Assembly (NCBI RefSeq): GCF_002090115.1
Contig: NZ_BBRK01000004.1
Location: 1,488,001-1,552,000 of the forward strand
Source of the DNA: Demequina sp. NBRC 110054
Lineage (GTDB): Bacteria > Actinomycetota > Actinomycetes > Actinomycetales > Demequinaceae
Direction: 5' to 3'
Length of the DNA: 64,000 nt
Positions 1-9,181 of the stretch are shown piece by piece. The position numbers were made by a program, and so were the translations under genes. Position 1 is the first letter of the stretch. Every line of letters starts with the position of its first letter. Under the pieces are notes generated by a model. That model did no database searches and was not told the DNA's origin. It worked only from the letters and a program-made list of their open reading frames with translations.

Positions 1-1532
1 TTGGTGCCCTCGTAGAAGTTCGAGTCGAGCAGCAGCCCGTCGTCACCGAACGCGTTGCGCCAGCGACCGGCGAGCGAGGTGAGCTCGCTGACCAGCGGCT
101 TGTCCTCGACCCTGTCGGCGACCTTCGCGGTGCACCAGTAGGCGAAGGCGAGGTCCAGCGTGTGGGAGATGGGGTGCGCGCGCCCGGTGAGCAGGAAGTC
201 CTCGCCATAGGTGCGGCGCAGGTCCGCCTGCATGTTGACCAGCGCCCAGTCCCAGTCGATGCCGGGGATGTCGAGCTGGCACAGATCGGCGAGGAAGGTG
301 TGGGCGAGCGCGGAGGCCTGCCTCGAGAAGCGGTCCGAGCCGCGCGCCATGCGGTAGCCGATGGGCAGGTTGCCCTCCTGCTCGCAGATGGTGAGCAGGG
401 CGTTGGCGAGGTCGATCGCCTTCCCAGGCTGGAGCGCGGTGAGCAGCGGGAGCTGCGTACGGTAGATGTCCCACATCGTCGAGATGTCGAAGACGAAGGG
501 ACCCTCGGTGGGCCAGAAGGGGGACTCGTCGCGCGCGAAGCAGGGCTTCACGAGCGAGTGGTAGAGCGCGGTGTAGAAGACCTCGCGGCGCGAGTCGGAC
601 TCGGTCTCGACCTGGATGCTGTCGAGCAGGTCGGTCCACGTGGAGCGTGTGGTGGACAGCCGCTTCGAGAATCGGTCCTGGCCCGTGCCGCAGTCGCGGC
701 GCAGGTTCTCGCGCGCCTGCTCGACGCCGCGCAGCGAGAAGCCCATGCGCAACTCGATCGTCTGGCCGGCGAGCGACGGGCCGGCCCACATGAGGCCGAA
801 CGGACGCAGCGTCGTCGGGCGGATGTGGTCGAGGTCGAGGCGCGCGCCCGCGGGCATCAGGCGGCGGTCGTACCAGAGCATCTGGCGCCACGACAGAGCG
901 TCGCACTCGAGGTAGACGGACAGGGGAGCGCCCTCGACGACGATCTGGCCCTGGGCCTTGCCGGGCTCGAGGGACTCGAGGTACGCGCGCAGCGGCACGG
1001 TCGCCGAGTAGGGGATCGTGAGCCCGCCGGTCGACATGTCGACGACGACGCGCGCGTCCTTGTGCTCGGGGAACGTGTAGCGGTGCACCGCGGACTTCGG
1101 GCCCACGGTGATCTCCGCGCGCACGCCGTTGTCGAGCGTCGCCGCGTAGTAGCCGGGCGACGCCTCCTCGTCGGTCAGCACGAACTCCTTGCCGAGGCCG
1201 TCGAGCGGCTCGAGCATCGGGGTGACGCGGAAGTAGTTGTAGTACTTGCGGATCGCGCCCGTGCCCGACTGCTGGAAGTGGGTGAAGCCCGAGGCCACGT
1301 ACTCGTCGTGGATCTTCCGGGGGACGCCCTCTGTCGACAGGTCGTAGAGCCCATAGCCGGTGGGGTACGCGCCGGAGAAGGCGCAGGCGCTCACCATGCC
1401 GAGCGGGTGGCACGCGCCCGGGTGGGTGTTTCCTACCTGCGGCTTCGGCCACCACCAGGTGGCGGCGAGGCGCGAGGGCGCGGGCAGATCCGTCACCTCG
1501 GTGCCGTTGAACGGGTCGACATTCTCGAGCAT
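1..1532 (-). CDS. GH92 family alpha-mannosidase, partial (C-terminus beyond left edge)
   Basis: This encodes the first ~510 residues of a glycoside hydrolase family 92 protein; the rest lies left of position 1. GH92 enzymes are calcium-dependent exo-alpha-mannosidases that release mannose from mannans or mannosylated glycoproteins. Support: an N-terminal beta-sandwich-like part with RKYYNYFRVTPM, followed by the family signature TMWDIYRTQLPLLT, then a run of helix-like segments resembling the (alpha/alpha)6 barrel. The ATG at 1532 is preceded by GGGGTGAG. No signal peptide is visible at the N-terminus (MLENVDPFNGTEV), so the enzyme may be cytoplasmic or act on imported oligosaccharides. The catalytic acid and base region is not in the window. 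Family call confident; exact linkage specificity unknown. Confidence 0.85.
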   Translation of the reverse strand, partial: MLENVDPFNGTEVTDLPAPSRLAATWWWPKPQVGNTHPGACHPLGMVSACAFSGAYPTGYGLYDLSTEGVPRKIHDEYVASGFTHFQQSGTGAIRKYYNYFRVTPMLEPLDGLGKEFVLTDEEASPGYYAATLDNGVRAEITVGPKSAVHRYTFPEHKDARVVVDMSTGGLTIPYSATVPLRAYLESLEPGKAQGQIVVEGAPLSVYLECDALSWRQMLWYDRRLMPAGARLDLDHIRPTTLRPFGLMWAGPSLAGQTIELRMGFSLRGVEQARENLRRDCGTGQDRFSKRLSTTRSTWTDLLDSIQVETESDSRREVFYTALYHSLVKPCFARDESPFWPTEGPFVFDISTMWDIYRTQLPLLTALQPGKAIDLANALLTICEQEGNLPIGYRMARGSDRFSRQASALAHTFLADLCQLDIPGIDWDWALVNMQADLRRTYGEDFLLTGRAHPISHTLDLAFAYWCTAKVADRVEDKPLVSELTSLAGRWRNAFGDDGLLLDSNFYEGT

Positions 1533-1819
1533 CTGCTCACCCCCCTCCCGGGGATCCGTCGGCGGGTCTACTGCCCGCATCGTTAAATGAACGGTAAAGG
1601 CCGTCTGTGTTCGGGGTGTTTCGGAGTCGTGTCCGGCATGAAACGGTTCGGCGAGTGTGGGAATCGTCTCGATCCCTTACGGCTCTGCGCGTTTTCGGAG
1701 TTTCGCGTGGCAGGGTCTGTTCCGCGGCCGTTGGTGCGGCGCGTACGCTGGAACCCGGTCTGGACTGCGCGCGTTGCTGCTACAGGCCAGATGCATCCCG
1801 ATCACACACGGAGAACCAC

Positions 1820-2827
1820 GTGAACTTCCGACGTCCCGCCGCCGCTGCGGCGGTCCTCGCTCTGGCCGCTGTCGGCCTCAGCGCCTGCACCAGCGACACC
1901 GAGACCGATGCCACGGCGTCCGCCTCCGCCTCCGCCGACACGTCGGCCGAGACGGTCGCCGCGCTCGAGGGCGTGACCTGGACGGACGGCGAGGACGGCA
2001 TCCCCGTCCTGTCCTACGAGTCCGGCCTCGAGTTCTCCGACACGGGCGCGCTGCTGCACGCGGACGGCGATGGCGACGAGATCACGGACGGCCTCGGCGT
2101 GACCGTGTCGTACGTCATCTACTACGAGCCCACGGACACCGCGAGCGCCTCGGCGACCCCGAGCGCCTCGGCCTCGGCCGACGCGACCGAGGAAGAGTCC
2201 GGCCCGGAGCTGTACTACTCGACGTACGACACCGGCTACCAGGAGGTCCTCACGGTCTCCGAGGACGCCCTCGACCCGAACCTGTACGAGGTCCTGCTCG
2301 GCGCCCACGTCGGCGCCCAGGTGCTGTACGGCACCCTCGACTCGTCGTACGGCTACTCGCTCGTGATGGCCGTGACCGTCGAGGACACCACCCCGCTCCA
2401 GGCCTCGGGTGAGGTCCAGGAGCAGGACGAGAGCCTGCCCCAGGTGACGCTGTCCGACGCCGGCGCCCCGAGCATCGACCTCGAGGACGGCGACTACAAG
2501 AAGCCGAAGGAGCTCGTGTCCGAGATCCTCATCCAGGGCGACGGCGACGAGGTCGAGGAGGGTCAGACCCTCACCGTCCAGTACACCGGCTGGCTGTGGG
2601 ACGGCACGCAGTTCGACTCCTCGTGGGACCGCGGCTACGCCTCGTCCTTCACGCTGTCGGCCTCGTCGCTGATCCAGGGCTGGGTCGACGGCCTCACCGG
2701 CGTCCAGGTCGGCTCCCAGATCATGCTGATCATCCCGCCGGACCTCGCGTACGGCGACGAGGAGAGCGACACGATCCCCGCGGACTCCACGCTCGTGTTC
2801 GTGATCGACATCCTCGACGCGCAGTAG
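1820..2827 (+). CDS. FKBP-type peptidyl-prolyl cis-trans isomerase, lipoprotein
   Basis: A 335-residue secreted lipoprotein that probably assists folding of exported proteins by proline isomerisation. The GTG start at 1820 has GGAGAA upstream and gives a lipoprotein signal peptide with lipobox LSAC near residue 20. A Ser/Ala/Thr-rich linker follows. The C-terminal ~110 residues form an FKBP domain: VQYTGWLWDGTQFDSSW, then LIQGWVDGLTGVQVGSQ, IPPDLAYG and a final FVIDILDA strand. The middle part (residues ~50-220) may be a degenerate second FKBP-like domain (VTVSYVIYYEP ... GAHVGAQVLYG). The longer upstream open frame is rejected because it lacks a signal peptide and RBS. A strong hairpin follows the stop. 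Confidence 0.9.
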   Translation: MNFRRPAAAAAVLALAAVGLSACTSDTETDATASASASADTSAETVAALEGVTWTDGEDGIPVLSYESGLEFSDTGALLHADGDGDEITDGLGVTVSYVIYYEPTDTASASATPSASASADATEEESGPELYYSTYDTGYQEVLTVSEDALDPNLYEVLLGAHVGAQVLYGTLDSSYGYSLVMAVTVEDTTPLQASGEVQEQDESLPQVTLSDAGAPSIDLEDGDYKKPKELVSEILIQGDGDEVEEGQTLTVQYTGWLWDGTQFDSSWDRGYASSFTLSASSLIQGWVDGLTGVQVGSQIMLIIPPDLAYGDEESDTIPADSTLVFVIDILDAQ

Positions 2828-2840
2828 TCGCGTCGCGCTC

Positions 2841-2880
2841 GCGAGGGGCCCGGAAGGATTCGTCCTTCCGGGCCCCTCGC
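2841..2880 (+). terminator. Hairpin terminator after the FKBP gene
   Basis: Near-perfect inverted repeat: GCGAGGGGCCCGGAAGGA, a short loop, then TCCTTCCGGGCCCCTCGC. No T-run follows, as is common in high-GC actinomycetes. Confidence 0.75.
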
Positions 2881-2954
2881 GCGTGCGGACCCAGCACGGG
2901 ATGGACGATGCGGGGGTTGCCTTCGGGTCTCGCGCATCGTCCGGGCCGAGCGGT

Positions 2955-2984
2955 GTGACTTGCACTCAGAACGGGTGCTATCCT
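2955..2984 (+). promoter_or_regulatory. Putative promoter of tRNA-Ala
   Basis: -35-like GTGACT (2955-2960) and -10-like TATCCT (2979-2984) with an 18-nt spacer, 24 nt upstream of the mature tRNA 5' end. Two inverted copies of the GGACGATGCGG motif (2903 and 2933) lie just upstream. Confidence 0.5.
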
Positions 2985-3008
2985 GTTATCCGCTTCGCAA
3001 GAGGCGAT

Positions 3009-3081
3009 GGGGCTGTGGCGCAGTTGGTAGCGCGTCTCGTTCGCAATGAGAAGGTCAGGGGTTCGATTCCCCTCAGCTCCA
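3009..3081 (+). tRNA. tRNA-Ala (anticodon CGC)
   Basis: A 73-nt cloverleaf. The acceptor stem GGGGCTG pairs with CAGCTCC (one G-U pair), the anticodon loop is TTCGCAA giving CGC (codon GCG), and the T arm contains GGTTCGATTCC. Discriminator A is at 3081; a 3' CCA is not encoded. A terminator follows within 10 nt. Confidence 0.95.
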
Positions 3082-3089
3082 CGAGACAG

Positions 3090-3124
3090 GCAAGGCCGGG
3101 TTGATCCCCGGCCTTGCTTTTTTG
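3090..3124 (+). terminator. Rho-independent terminator after tRNA-Ala
   Basis: GC-rich stem GCAAGGCCGGG / CCCCGGCCTTGC followed by a run of T residues (CTTTTTT), a textbook intrinsic terminator. Confidence 0.9.
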
Positions 3125-3209
3125 TTGGGCGACGCCCGGGATGAGGCCGCCCGCGGGTGGCCGATGAGCCCGACGGGGTCGACGCCGTCGTGAGTCCGTG
3201 GACCTCTTC

Positions 3210-4208
3210 TCAGCGCTGCCCGGCGGGAATGCGGAACCTGTCCGCGAGTTTGTCGAAGAGGCGGTCGAACACGGGGTCGATCGCGCGGCGGGACTCGTCG
3301 GCGTCGTGCCAGGCGACGATCTCGTGAGCACCCTCCTCGAAGGACGTGGTGGCGAGGAAGTCGGGCACCACGCTGCGCAGCTTCGAGGTGTCGAAGATGG
3401 CGTTCCATGTCTTGTCGCCCAGGAGCGCCTCGCCCCAGGCGGGATGCACGGCGGCGATCTGGTCCGACGGGACGTGGACGATCCGAGCCTCTGTTCCCGC
3501 AGCGGCTGCCAGGGCATGCGCGATGGCGTCCCAGCTCGGCGCGTCGTGCGACGTGACCGTGTAGGCCTCACCGATCGTCCTGGGGTTGGCGAGCAGGGGG
3601 ACGACGCCACGGGCCACGTCGCGGCTATGGGTGAGGGTCCACATCGACGACCCGTCGCCGTGGACGATCACCTCCTTGCCGGCGCGCATGCGCTCGACGA
3701 AGGTCCATCCCGCATCGAAGGGCACGCACGTCTCGTCGTAGGTGTGCGAGGGGCGCACGACGGTGACCGGGAAGTCGTGGTCGCGGAACTCGCGCATGAG
3801 CAGGTCCTCGCATGCGATCTTGTCGCGTGAGTAGGGCCATGCCGGGTTCTTGAGAGGGGTGGACTCCACGATGGGCATCCGCGCCGGGGGCGTGAGGTAG
3901 GCCGAGGCCGAGCTGATGAAGACGTACTGCCCCGTGCGTCCGGAGAACCGGTCCACGTCCGCCTGCACGTGCTCAGGGGTGAATGCCACCCAGTCGACCA
4001 CCGAGTCGAACTCGCGGGTGCCGAGCGCGGCGCGCACGGCAGCCGGGTCGTGCACGTCGGCGACGAGGGACTCGACCCCCGGCGGGAGCGGCCGCCGCCC
4101 GGAGCCACGGTTCAGCACCGTGAGCTCGATCCCCTGCGCCAGCGCCTCGCGCACGACCGCGGCGCTGATCACGCCGGTACCGCCGATGAAGAGGACTCGT
4201 CGTGTCAT
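3210..4208 (-). CDS. NAD(P)-dependent epimerase/dehydratase (extended SDR)
   Basis: A 332-residue Rossmann-fold protein. The N-terminus has the nucleotide-binding glycine motif GGTGVISAAVV, followed by VFISSASAYLTPP and the catalytic YSRDK (Tyr-x-x-x-Lys), all typical of the extended SDR / nucleoside-diphosphate-sugar epimerase superfamily. The start chosen is ATG 4208, preceded by AAGGTGG at good spacing; an in-frame upstream ATG at 4253 has no RBS and overlaps the divergent promoter. The gene is monocistronic and divergent from the helicase gene. The substrate cannot be read from sequence; CSP41- or isoflavone-reductase-like oxidoreductases are near alternatives. Confidence 0.8.
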   Translation of the reverse strand: MTRRVLFIGGTGVISAAVVREALAQGIELTVLNRGSGRRPLPPGVESLVADVHDPAAVRAALGTREFDSVVDWVAFTPEHVQADVDRFSGRTGQYVFISSASAYLTPPARMPIVESTPLKNPAWPYSRDKIACEDLLMREFRDHDFPVTVVRPSHTYDETCVPFDAGWTFVERMRAGKEVIVHGDGSSMWTLTHSRDVARGVVPLLANPRTIGEAYTVTSHDAPSWDAIAHALAAAAGTEARIVHVPSDQIAAVHPAWGEALLGDKTWNAIFDTSKLRSVVPDFLATTSFEEGAHEIVAWHDADESRRAIDPVFDRLFDKLADRFRIPAGQR

Positions 4209-4318
4209 GGGCCACCTTGCCTCACGTGCTCGAAGTGATGTGCGACATCCCACTGTCGCACGCCCTCGGTAGGCTGGCCGCCTCGTCGCAAGCGTGGCGT
4301 GAAGACGGAGAGGGGATC

Positions 4319-6652
4319 ATGGCCGCCGCCTCCGAGCTCACCTTCACGGAGGACTTCGAGCACGCCCTCGACCTGCTCCACTCGGGTGCGAACCTCTTCC
4401 TCACCGGACGTGCAGGCACGGGAAAGTCGACGCTCATCCGCCACTTCCTGGAGACCACGGGACGACGCGCGGTGACCGTCGCGCCCACCGGCATCGCGGC
4501 GCTCAACGTCGACGGCTACACGATCCACCGCCTCTTCTCCTTCCCCATGGGCGTCAACGAGGAGACGGTGCGGGGCCCCGGCTACTTCCCGGGCCGCTTC
4601 GCCTCCACGCTCGCCGAGCTCGACACCTTGATCATCGACGAGGCCTCGATGGTCCGCGCCGACCTGTTCGACGCCCTCGCGGCCGCGCTCGAGCGCTTCG
4701 GCCCGCGCCACGGCGAGCGGTTCGGGGGTGTGCAGCTGGTCCTCGTCGGCGACCTGCACCAGCTGCCTCCCGTGGTGCGCGACCACGAGGTCGACTACTT
4801 CGACGAGCGCTTCGGGACGCCCTACTTCTTCTCCGCCAAGGCGTTCGACCGCGACACGTTCCCCGTCGTCGAGCTCACCACGGTCTTCCGTCAGATCGGC
4901 GACTCGGGGCTGATCGACATCCTCAACGCGGTGCGTGAGGGGGCGCTGCTCGAGGACGCGCGTGCGGCCCTCAACGCCCGCACCGACCCCGACTTCGAGC
5001 CGCCGGAGGACGAGTTCTGGCTCACGCTCGCGACCACGAACCGGATCGTCGGCGCGCGCAACCGGCGCATGCTCGAGCGCCTGCCCGCGCCGATCCGCTC
5101 GTTCCAGGCACGCCTCGACGGCGACACGGACGGCTTCGAGCACCCCACGGAGGACAGCCTCGACCTCGCGGTCGGCGCCCAGGTGATGCTGCTGAACAAC
5201 GATCCGCTCGACCGCTGGGTCAACGGCACTCTGGGCCGCGTGCTCGCGATCGAGTCCGACCGCGAGGGGCCCGTGGTGCAGGTGGGCCTTCGCGAGGGTG
5301 TCACCGTCGCGGTGCGCCCCCACACGTGGGAGATCGCCCGCCCGGAGATCGCCGGCGGCTCGCTCCAGCGCAAGGTCGTCGGCACGTTCACGCAGCTGCC
5401 CATGAAGCTCGCGTGGGCCATCACGATCCACAAGAGCCAGGGCCAGACCCTTGACCGTGTCGTCGTCGACCTCACTGGCGGCACCTTCGCGAACGGCCAG
5501 CTGTACGTCGCGCTCAGCCGCTGCACGTCACTGGCCGGCCTGGTCCTCAAGCGCGACGTCCTGCCGCGCGACCTCAAGACGGACGGCCGCATCCGGCGCT
5601 TCCTGACCTCGGGAGGAACGGCGCAGACGGACGATGCGGCGGCCGGGCGCATCTATGTCAGCGCGCTCACCGTGGGTCAGGTGGGGGACAGGTATCGCCC
5701 GCGCCCGGTCGAGATCGCCGTCGTCACCGAGGACGGCGACGAGGCGACGACGGTGGTCAACCCGACGAGCGACCTCTACGGCGCGCAGACGGAGTTCGGG
5801 CTCACGACCAGGGATGTGCAGCTCGCGCCCGTGCTCGCCGAGGCGTGGGCGTGCCTGTCGCCGCTGCTCGCCGGGCGGATCCCGGTCGGCGTCGACATCG
5901 ATCGCACCCTCGGGTGGATCGACTTCGAGCTCAAGCGCGGCGGCGCCGTCGAGCCGATGGCGCTCGGCGCCGAGCTGCCCGCGGAGGCGCTCGGCTCGGC
6001 AGCCCGGCAGCGGCTGAGCGCTCCGACTGCTCTCGAGCGCGCCCGTGCCATGAGGGATGCGGGGGAGAGGTGGGTCGGCGAGGCCTACGGCGCGCTCGAG
6101 GCCGGCACTCCGTTCGCCGCCTGGCCCCGCGGGCGCGGCTACCTCGCGGCGCGCACGACCGGTCCCACCGGGATCCCCGGGCCCGAGGGCTTCGTCGTGG
6201 GAGGCAACCTCGAGGACGACGACCCCAGCATCGTCCTGGCGGCTCTGCTGCGCACTGCGTGGGGGCGCGTGATCGACCAGGACGAGCCGTCGCTCGCGCG
6301 CATCCGCGCGGCGGAGCGGCACTTCGGCATGGAGGTGCTGGCCGCCGACGTCGAGATCGCGGCGCAGGCCGACGCGGCCGGCGTGCTGCTCCCCGGCGCG
6401 CGCGTGTGCTTCACGGGCACCGTCGTGAGCGAGTCCCACGGGGTGGTGGACCGCGACCGCATGATGAGGATGGCGAGCGATGCGGGGCTCGTGCCGGTCC
6501 CCACGGTGACGAAGACTCGTACCGACGTGCTCGTCGTCGCCGAGCGCGGCACGCAGTCCGGCAAGGCCCGCAAGGCGGCGGCGTGGGGCAAGCCGGTGCT
6601 GGGTGCCGACGAGTTCCTCGCCTGGGTGGACGCCGCGCCAAGGTCACAGTGA
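4319..6652 (+). CDS. Pif1/RecD-like (SF1B) DNA helicase with degenerate DnaQ-like and BRCT domains
   Basis: 777 residues. Residues ~1-440 form a Pif1/RecD-family SF1B helicase: Walker A GRAGTGKST (30-38), Walker B LIIDEASMV, a QLPPV motif, and C-terminal HKSQGQTLDRVVVDL with YVALSRCTSLAGL. Residues ~444-560 align by eye with a DEDDh exonuclease domain (VEIAVVTEDGDE, VNP, DVQLAPVLAEA, then a WIDFELKR strand), but the catalytic positions read Ser, Leu and Thr instead of Asp, Glu and Asp. Residues ~693-775 look like a BRCT domain (GARVCFTGTVV ... KPVLGADEFLAWV). ATG 4319 with GGAGAGGGG upstream is preferred over the longer frame. Likely role: DNA unwinding in repair or replication restart. Helicase call strong; the inactive-exonuclease reading is inference. 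Confidence 0.85.
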   Translation: MAAASELTFTEDFEHALDLLHSGANLFLTGRAGTGKSTLIRHFLETTGRRAVTVAPTGIAALNVDGYTIHRLFSFPMGVNEETVRGPGYFPGRFASTLAELDTLIIDEASMVRADLFDALAAALERFGPRHGERFGGVQLVLVGDLHQLPPVVRDHEVDYFDERFGTPYFFSAKAFDRDTFPVVELTTVFRQIGDSGLIDILNAVREGALLEDARAALNARTDPDFEPPEDEFWLTLATTNRIVGARNRRMLERLPAPIRSFQARLDGDTDGFEHPTEDSLDLAVGAQVMLLNNDPLDRWVNGTLGRVLAIESDREGPVVQVGLREGVTVAVRPHTWEIARPEIAGGSLQRKVVGTFTQLPMKLAWAITIHKSQGQTLDRVVVDLTGGTFANGQLYVALSRCTSLAGLVLKRDVLPRDLKTDGRIRRFLTSGGTAQTDDAAAGRIYVSALTVGQVGDRYRPRPVEIAVVTEDGDEATTVVNPTSDLYGAQTEFGLTTRDVQLAPVLAEAWACLSPLLAGRIPVGVDIDRTLGWIDFELKRGGAVEPMALGAELPAEALGSAARQRLSAPTALERARAMRDAGERWVGEAYGALEAGTPFAAWPRGRGYLAARTTGPTGIPGPEGFVVGGNLEDDDPSIVLAALLRTAWGRVIDQDEPSLARIRAAERHFGMEVLAADVEIAAQADAAGVLLPGARVCFTGTVVSESHGVVDRDRMMRMASDAGLVPVPTVTKTRTDVLVVAERGTQSGKARKAAAWGKPVLGADEFLAWVDAAPRSQ

Positions 6653-6759
6653 GGCAACGACGAGGCGTTTCGCGGCCCCTGTGGAAGTCGCGGCGCCCCG
6701 CCTGAGGCACACTGACACACGAGGGGACACCTGGCGCGCCGTGCCAGGAAGGCGAAGGA

Positions 6760-8145
6760 ATGGACGGTCAGTCGGTGGACTCACGCATGGACTGGCGGGA
6801 CAGGGTCACCTCTCCCGCGGTGCAGGACGGCATCGCGGTGTGGTCCGTGGTCCTGCTCACGGTGGGTCAGGGAGTCCGCTACCTGACCGGCATGCCCGTG
6901 TTCGTCGCGCTCGCCTTCGCGACCGTCGCTGCGGTCGCGGTGAGCTTCCGCCCCACGCTCGCGACGCTCAGGCTGCCTCTGCCGCTCGGCGCCTACATCG
7001 GCCTCGCGTGCGCGAGCGTGCTGTGGTCCGCGACCCGGGGCGTCACGGCGCTCGCGATCGTCGCACTGCTCGCGACGACGTTCCTCGCGGTCGTGACGGT
7101 GCGCGGCACGAGCAACCGGCGCTTCATGGTGCTGCTCTATCGGGGCTTCCAGATCTCGCTGTTCCTCGGGCTCGCGCTCGAGCTGTACGCGGCGATCATC
7201 GTGCGCGGTCCCATCTACCCGCCGATGACGGACCTCACCGACCTGGTCGACGGCAAGAACGTCGTCGGGCATCAGTTGTCGTGGACCGAGGGGCTGCTGT
7301 TCCAGGGTGGACCGATCCAGGGCTTCGTCGGCAACCGCAACACGTTCGGCTTCGTCGCGCTGCTCACCGCGGTGACCGGCGTGGTCGTCCTGCTCGAGCG
7401 GCTCGTGCGCAAGGCGGATGCGCTCCTCACCCTCGCGGCCGCCGCGGCCGTGCACCTGCTGACGATGTCGGCCACGGTCACGGTGTCCGTGCTCTACTTG
7501 GCCGCGATCACGGTCGCCGCGTTCTGGATCCGTCGTCTCCCGCCGGGCGGGAAGAAGGCCCTGTCGCGCATCGTCCTGGGGGTGACGGCCGTCGCGGGGG
7601 TGCTCACGATCAAGTACAGCGACTTCATCTTCGGGCTCCTGGGTCGCGACTCGGACCTCACGAACCGCACCGCGCTGTGGCGCCAGATCATGGAGTACGC
7701 GACCATGCGGCCCGAGGGCTGGGGGCTCGTCAGCTACTGGCCCGCGTGGCTCGAGCCGTACCGGACGATCGACGAGAACGCGGACCTGCTCGCGACCCAC
7801 GGCCACAATGCCTTCCTCGACACGTGGCTTCAGCTCGGGCTCATCGGCGTGACCCTGCTCATCGCGATCCTGGTCCTCACGTTCGGCTCCGCGTGGCGAC
7901 TCGTCGAGCGCGCCGACAGGGGCGACACGTACATCCCTCTCGGGTGGACGCTGCTGACGGTGACGCTGCTGCTCCAGTCGCTCACCGAGTCGCGGATCCT
8001 CCAGGAGATCGGCTGGTACCTGGTGGTGGCGCTGTTCATGTCGGCGCCGCAGGTGTTCAGGCTCACGATCGTCGACCCGGAGCTGGTCCACCACGGCAGG
8101 TCCGGGGGGCAGGGCGAGGCGCGCCGGGCAGATCTCGACTCGTAG
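6760..8145 (+). CDS. O-antigen ligase-like polytopic membrane protein
   Basis: 461 residues with about ten to twelve hydrophobic helices. The central segment GNRNTFGFVALL and the periplasmic-loop signature HGHNAFLDTWLQLGLIG are characteristic of the O-antigen ligase / Wzy_C family, which transfers or polymerises undecaprenyl-linked glycans on the outer face of the membrane. In a Gram-positive it would act in surface polysaccharide or teichuronic-type polymer assembly. ATG 6760 follows AGGAAGGCGAAGGA. No glycosyltransferase neighbours are seen, so the polymer is unknown. The stop codon abuts the operator of the following GntR operon. Confidence 0.75.
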   Translation: MDGQSVDSRMDWRDRVTSPAVQDGIAVWSVVLLTVGQGVRYLTGMPVFVALAFATVAAVAVSFRPTLATLRLPLPLGAYIGLACASVLWSATRGVTALAIVALLATTFLAVVTVRGTSNRRFMVLLYRGFQISLFLGLALELYAAIIVRGPIYPPMTDLTDLVDGKNVVGHQLSWTEGLLFQGGPIQGFVGNRNTFGFVALLTAVTGVVVLLERLVRKADALLTLAAAAAVHLLTMSATVTVSVLYLAAITVAAFWIRRLPPGGKKALSRIVLGVTAVAGVLTIKYSDFIFGLLGRDSDLTNRTALWRQIMEYATMRPEGWGLVSYWPAWLEPYRTIDENADLLATHGHNAFLDTWLQLGLIGVTLLIAILVLTFGSAWRLVERADRGDTYIPLGWTLLTVTLLLQSLTESRILQEIGWYLVVALFMSAPQVFRLTIVDPELVHHGRSGGQGEARRADLDS

Positions 8146-8146
8146 G

Positions 8147-8167
8147 TGTTATAGTTCTTCTATAACA
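8147..8167. promoter_or_regulatory. Palindromic operator of the GntR (YtrA-type) operon
   Basis: Perfect inverted repeat TGTTATAG-TTCTT-CTATAACA, strikingly AT-rich against its surroundings. It contains a -10-like TATAGT and sits 25 nt before the first gene of the operon that encodes the GntR regulator, so an autoregulatory operator is the simple reading. Confidence 0.7.
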
Positions 8168-8191
8168 GCAACCTTTCGAGGGGAGTAGGCG

Positions 8192-9181
8192 ATGCGTCAG
8201 GACGACGTCGTGCGCCGCGCGATTCAGGTGGGGATGGGCGGACCCGTGCTGCTCGTCGGGCTGGGAATCGTGATCCAGCTCATGTCCCTCGACGGCCTGT
8301 CCGCCGAGGTGGTCACCCACTGGGGCCCCTCCGGCCCCGACGGCTACGGGCCCGCGTGGACGTGGCCCGTGCTCACCCTCCTGGTCGGACTCGGCCTGCC
8401 CGCGCTGCTCATGGCCTCGGCGCTGCCGTCGCTGAGGCGCGGAGAGCGCAGCCCGATGCTGAGGCTGCTGCCGGCGCTCGCGGTCGGGCTGTCGGCGCTC
8501 ATCGCGATCGTGTCGACCGGCTCCGTCGTGATCCAGCGCGACGACGCGTCCGCGCAGAGCGTGGTCCCGGTGATGATCCTCGCCTTCGCGGGAGCGATCC
8601 TCGGCGGCGTGCTCGCGTGGTTCGCGCAGCCCGCCCAGGATGCGATCGTGCCCGCCTCGCGCCCGGTCGCGCCGCTCGAGGCGTCGTCCGGAACCCGCCT
8701 CGTGTGGCTCGGGCGCGCCGAGATGGGGCGCGGGCCCATGCTCGCGCTCGTCGCGGCGTGCGCGCTGCTCGTCGGGCTCGCCGTGTGGATGTGGGTGCTG
8801 GGCGACCTCGCCGCGGCGATCATCGTCACCGCGGTCGCCGTCCTCGTGACAGTGCTCACGAGCATCATGACGGTCTTCCACGTGCGAGCCGACGCGCGGG
8901 GGCTGTCGGTACGCTCGACGGTTGGCTTCCTACGCTTCACGGTGCCCGCCTCGGACATCGCCTCGGCGACCGTCTCCGATGTGTCGGGGCTGACGCAGTT
9001 CGGCGGGTGGGGCGTCCGGTCCATCCCCGGGGCGACGGGGATCATCCTGCGCAACGGGCCCGCGCTCGAGGTCACCCGGCGCTCGGGCCGCCGCCTCGTG
9101 GTGACCCTGGACGATGCGGAGACGGTCGCGGGCGTGCTCGCGGCGGCAGCGGGATCGGGTGCACATGCTGATCAGGATTGA
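8192..9181 (+). CDS. DUF1648-type membrane protein
   Basis: 329 residues with at least six hydrophobic segments. The N-terminal THWGPSGPDGYGP is typical of the DUF1648 domain, found in bacterial multi-pass proteins often paired with small GntR or ArsR regulators. The C-terminal third is soluble and beta-rich (residues ~225-320). GAGGGGAG lies upstream of ATG 8192. The next gene starts 17 nt before this stop, so the two are translationally coupled. Function unknown; the SdpI / YtrA-operon context suggests a role in envelope stress or peptide immunity (inference). Confidence 0.75.
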   Translation: MRQDDVVRRAIQVGMGGPVLLVGLGIVIQLMSLDGLSAEVVTHWGPSGPDGYGPAWTWPVLTLLVGLGLPALLMASALPSLRRGERSPMLRLLPALAVGLSALIAIVSTGSVVIQRDDASAQSVVPVMILAFAGAILGGVLAWFAQPAQDAIVPASRPVAPLEASSGTRLVWLGRAEMGRGPMLALVAACALLVGLAVWMWVLGDLAAAIIVTAVAVLVTVLTSIMTVFHVRADARGLSVRSTVGFLRFTVPASDIASATVSDVSGLTQFGGWGVRSIPGATGIILRNGPALEVTRRSGRRLVVTLDDAETVAGVLAAAAGSGAHADQD

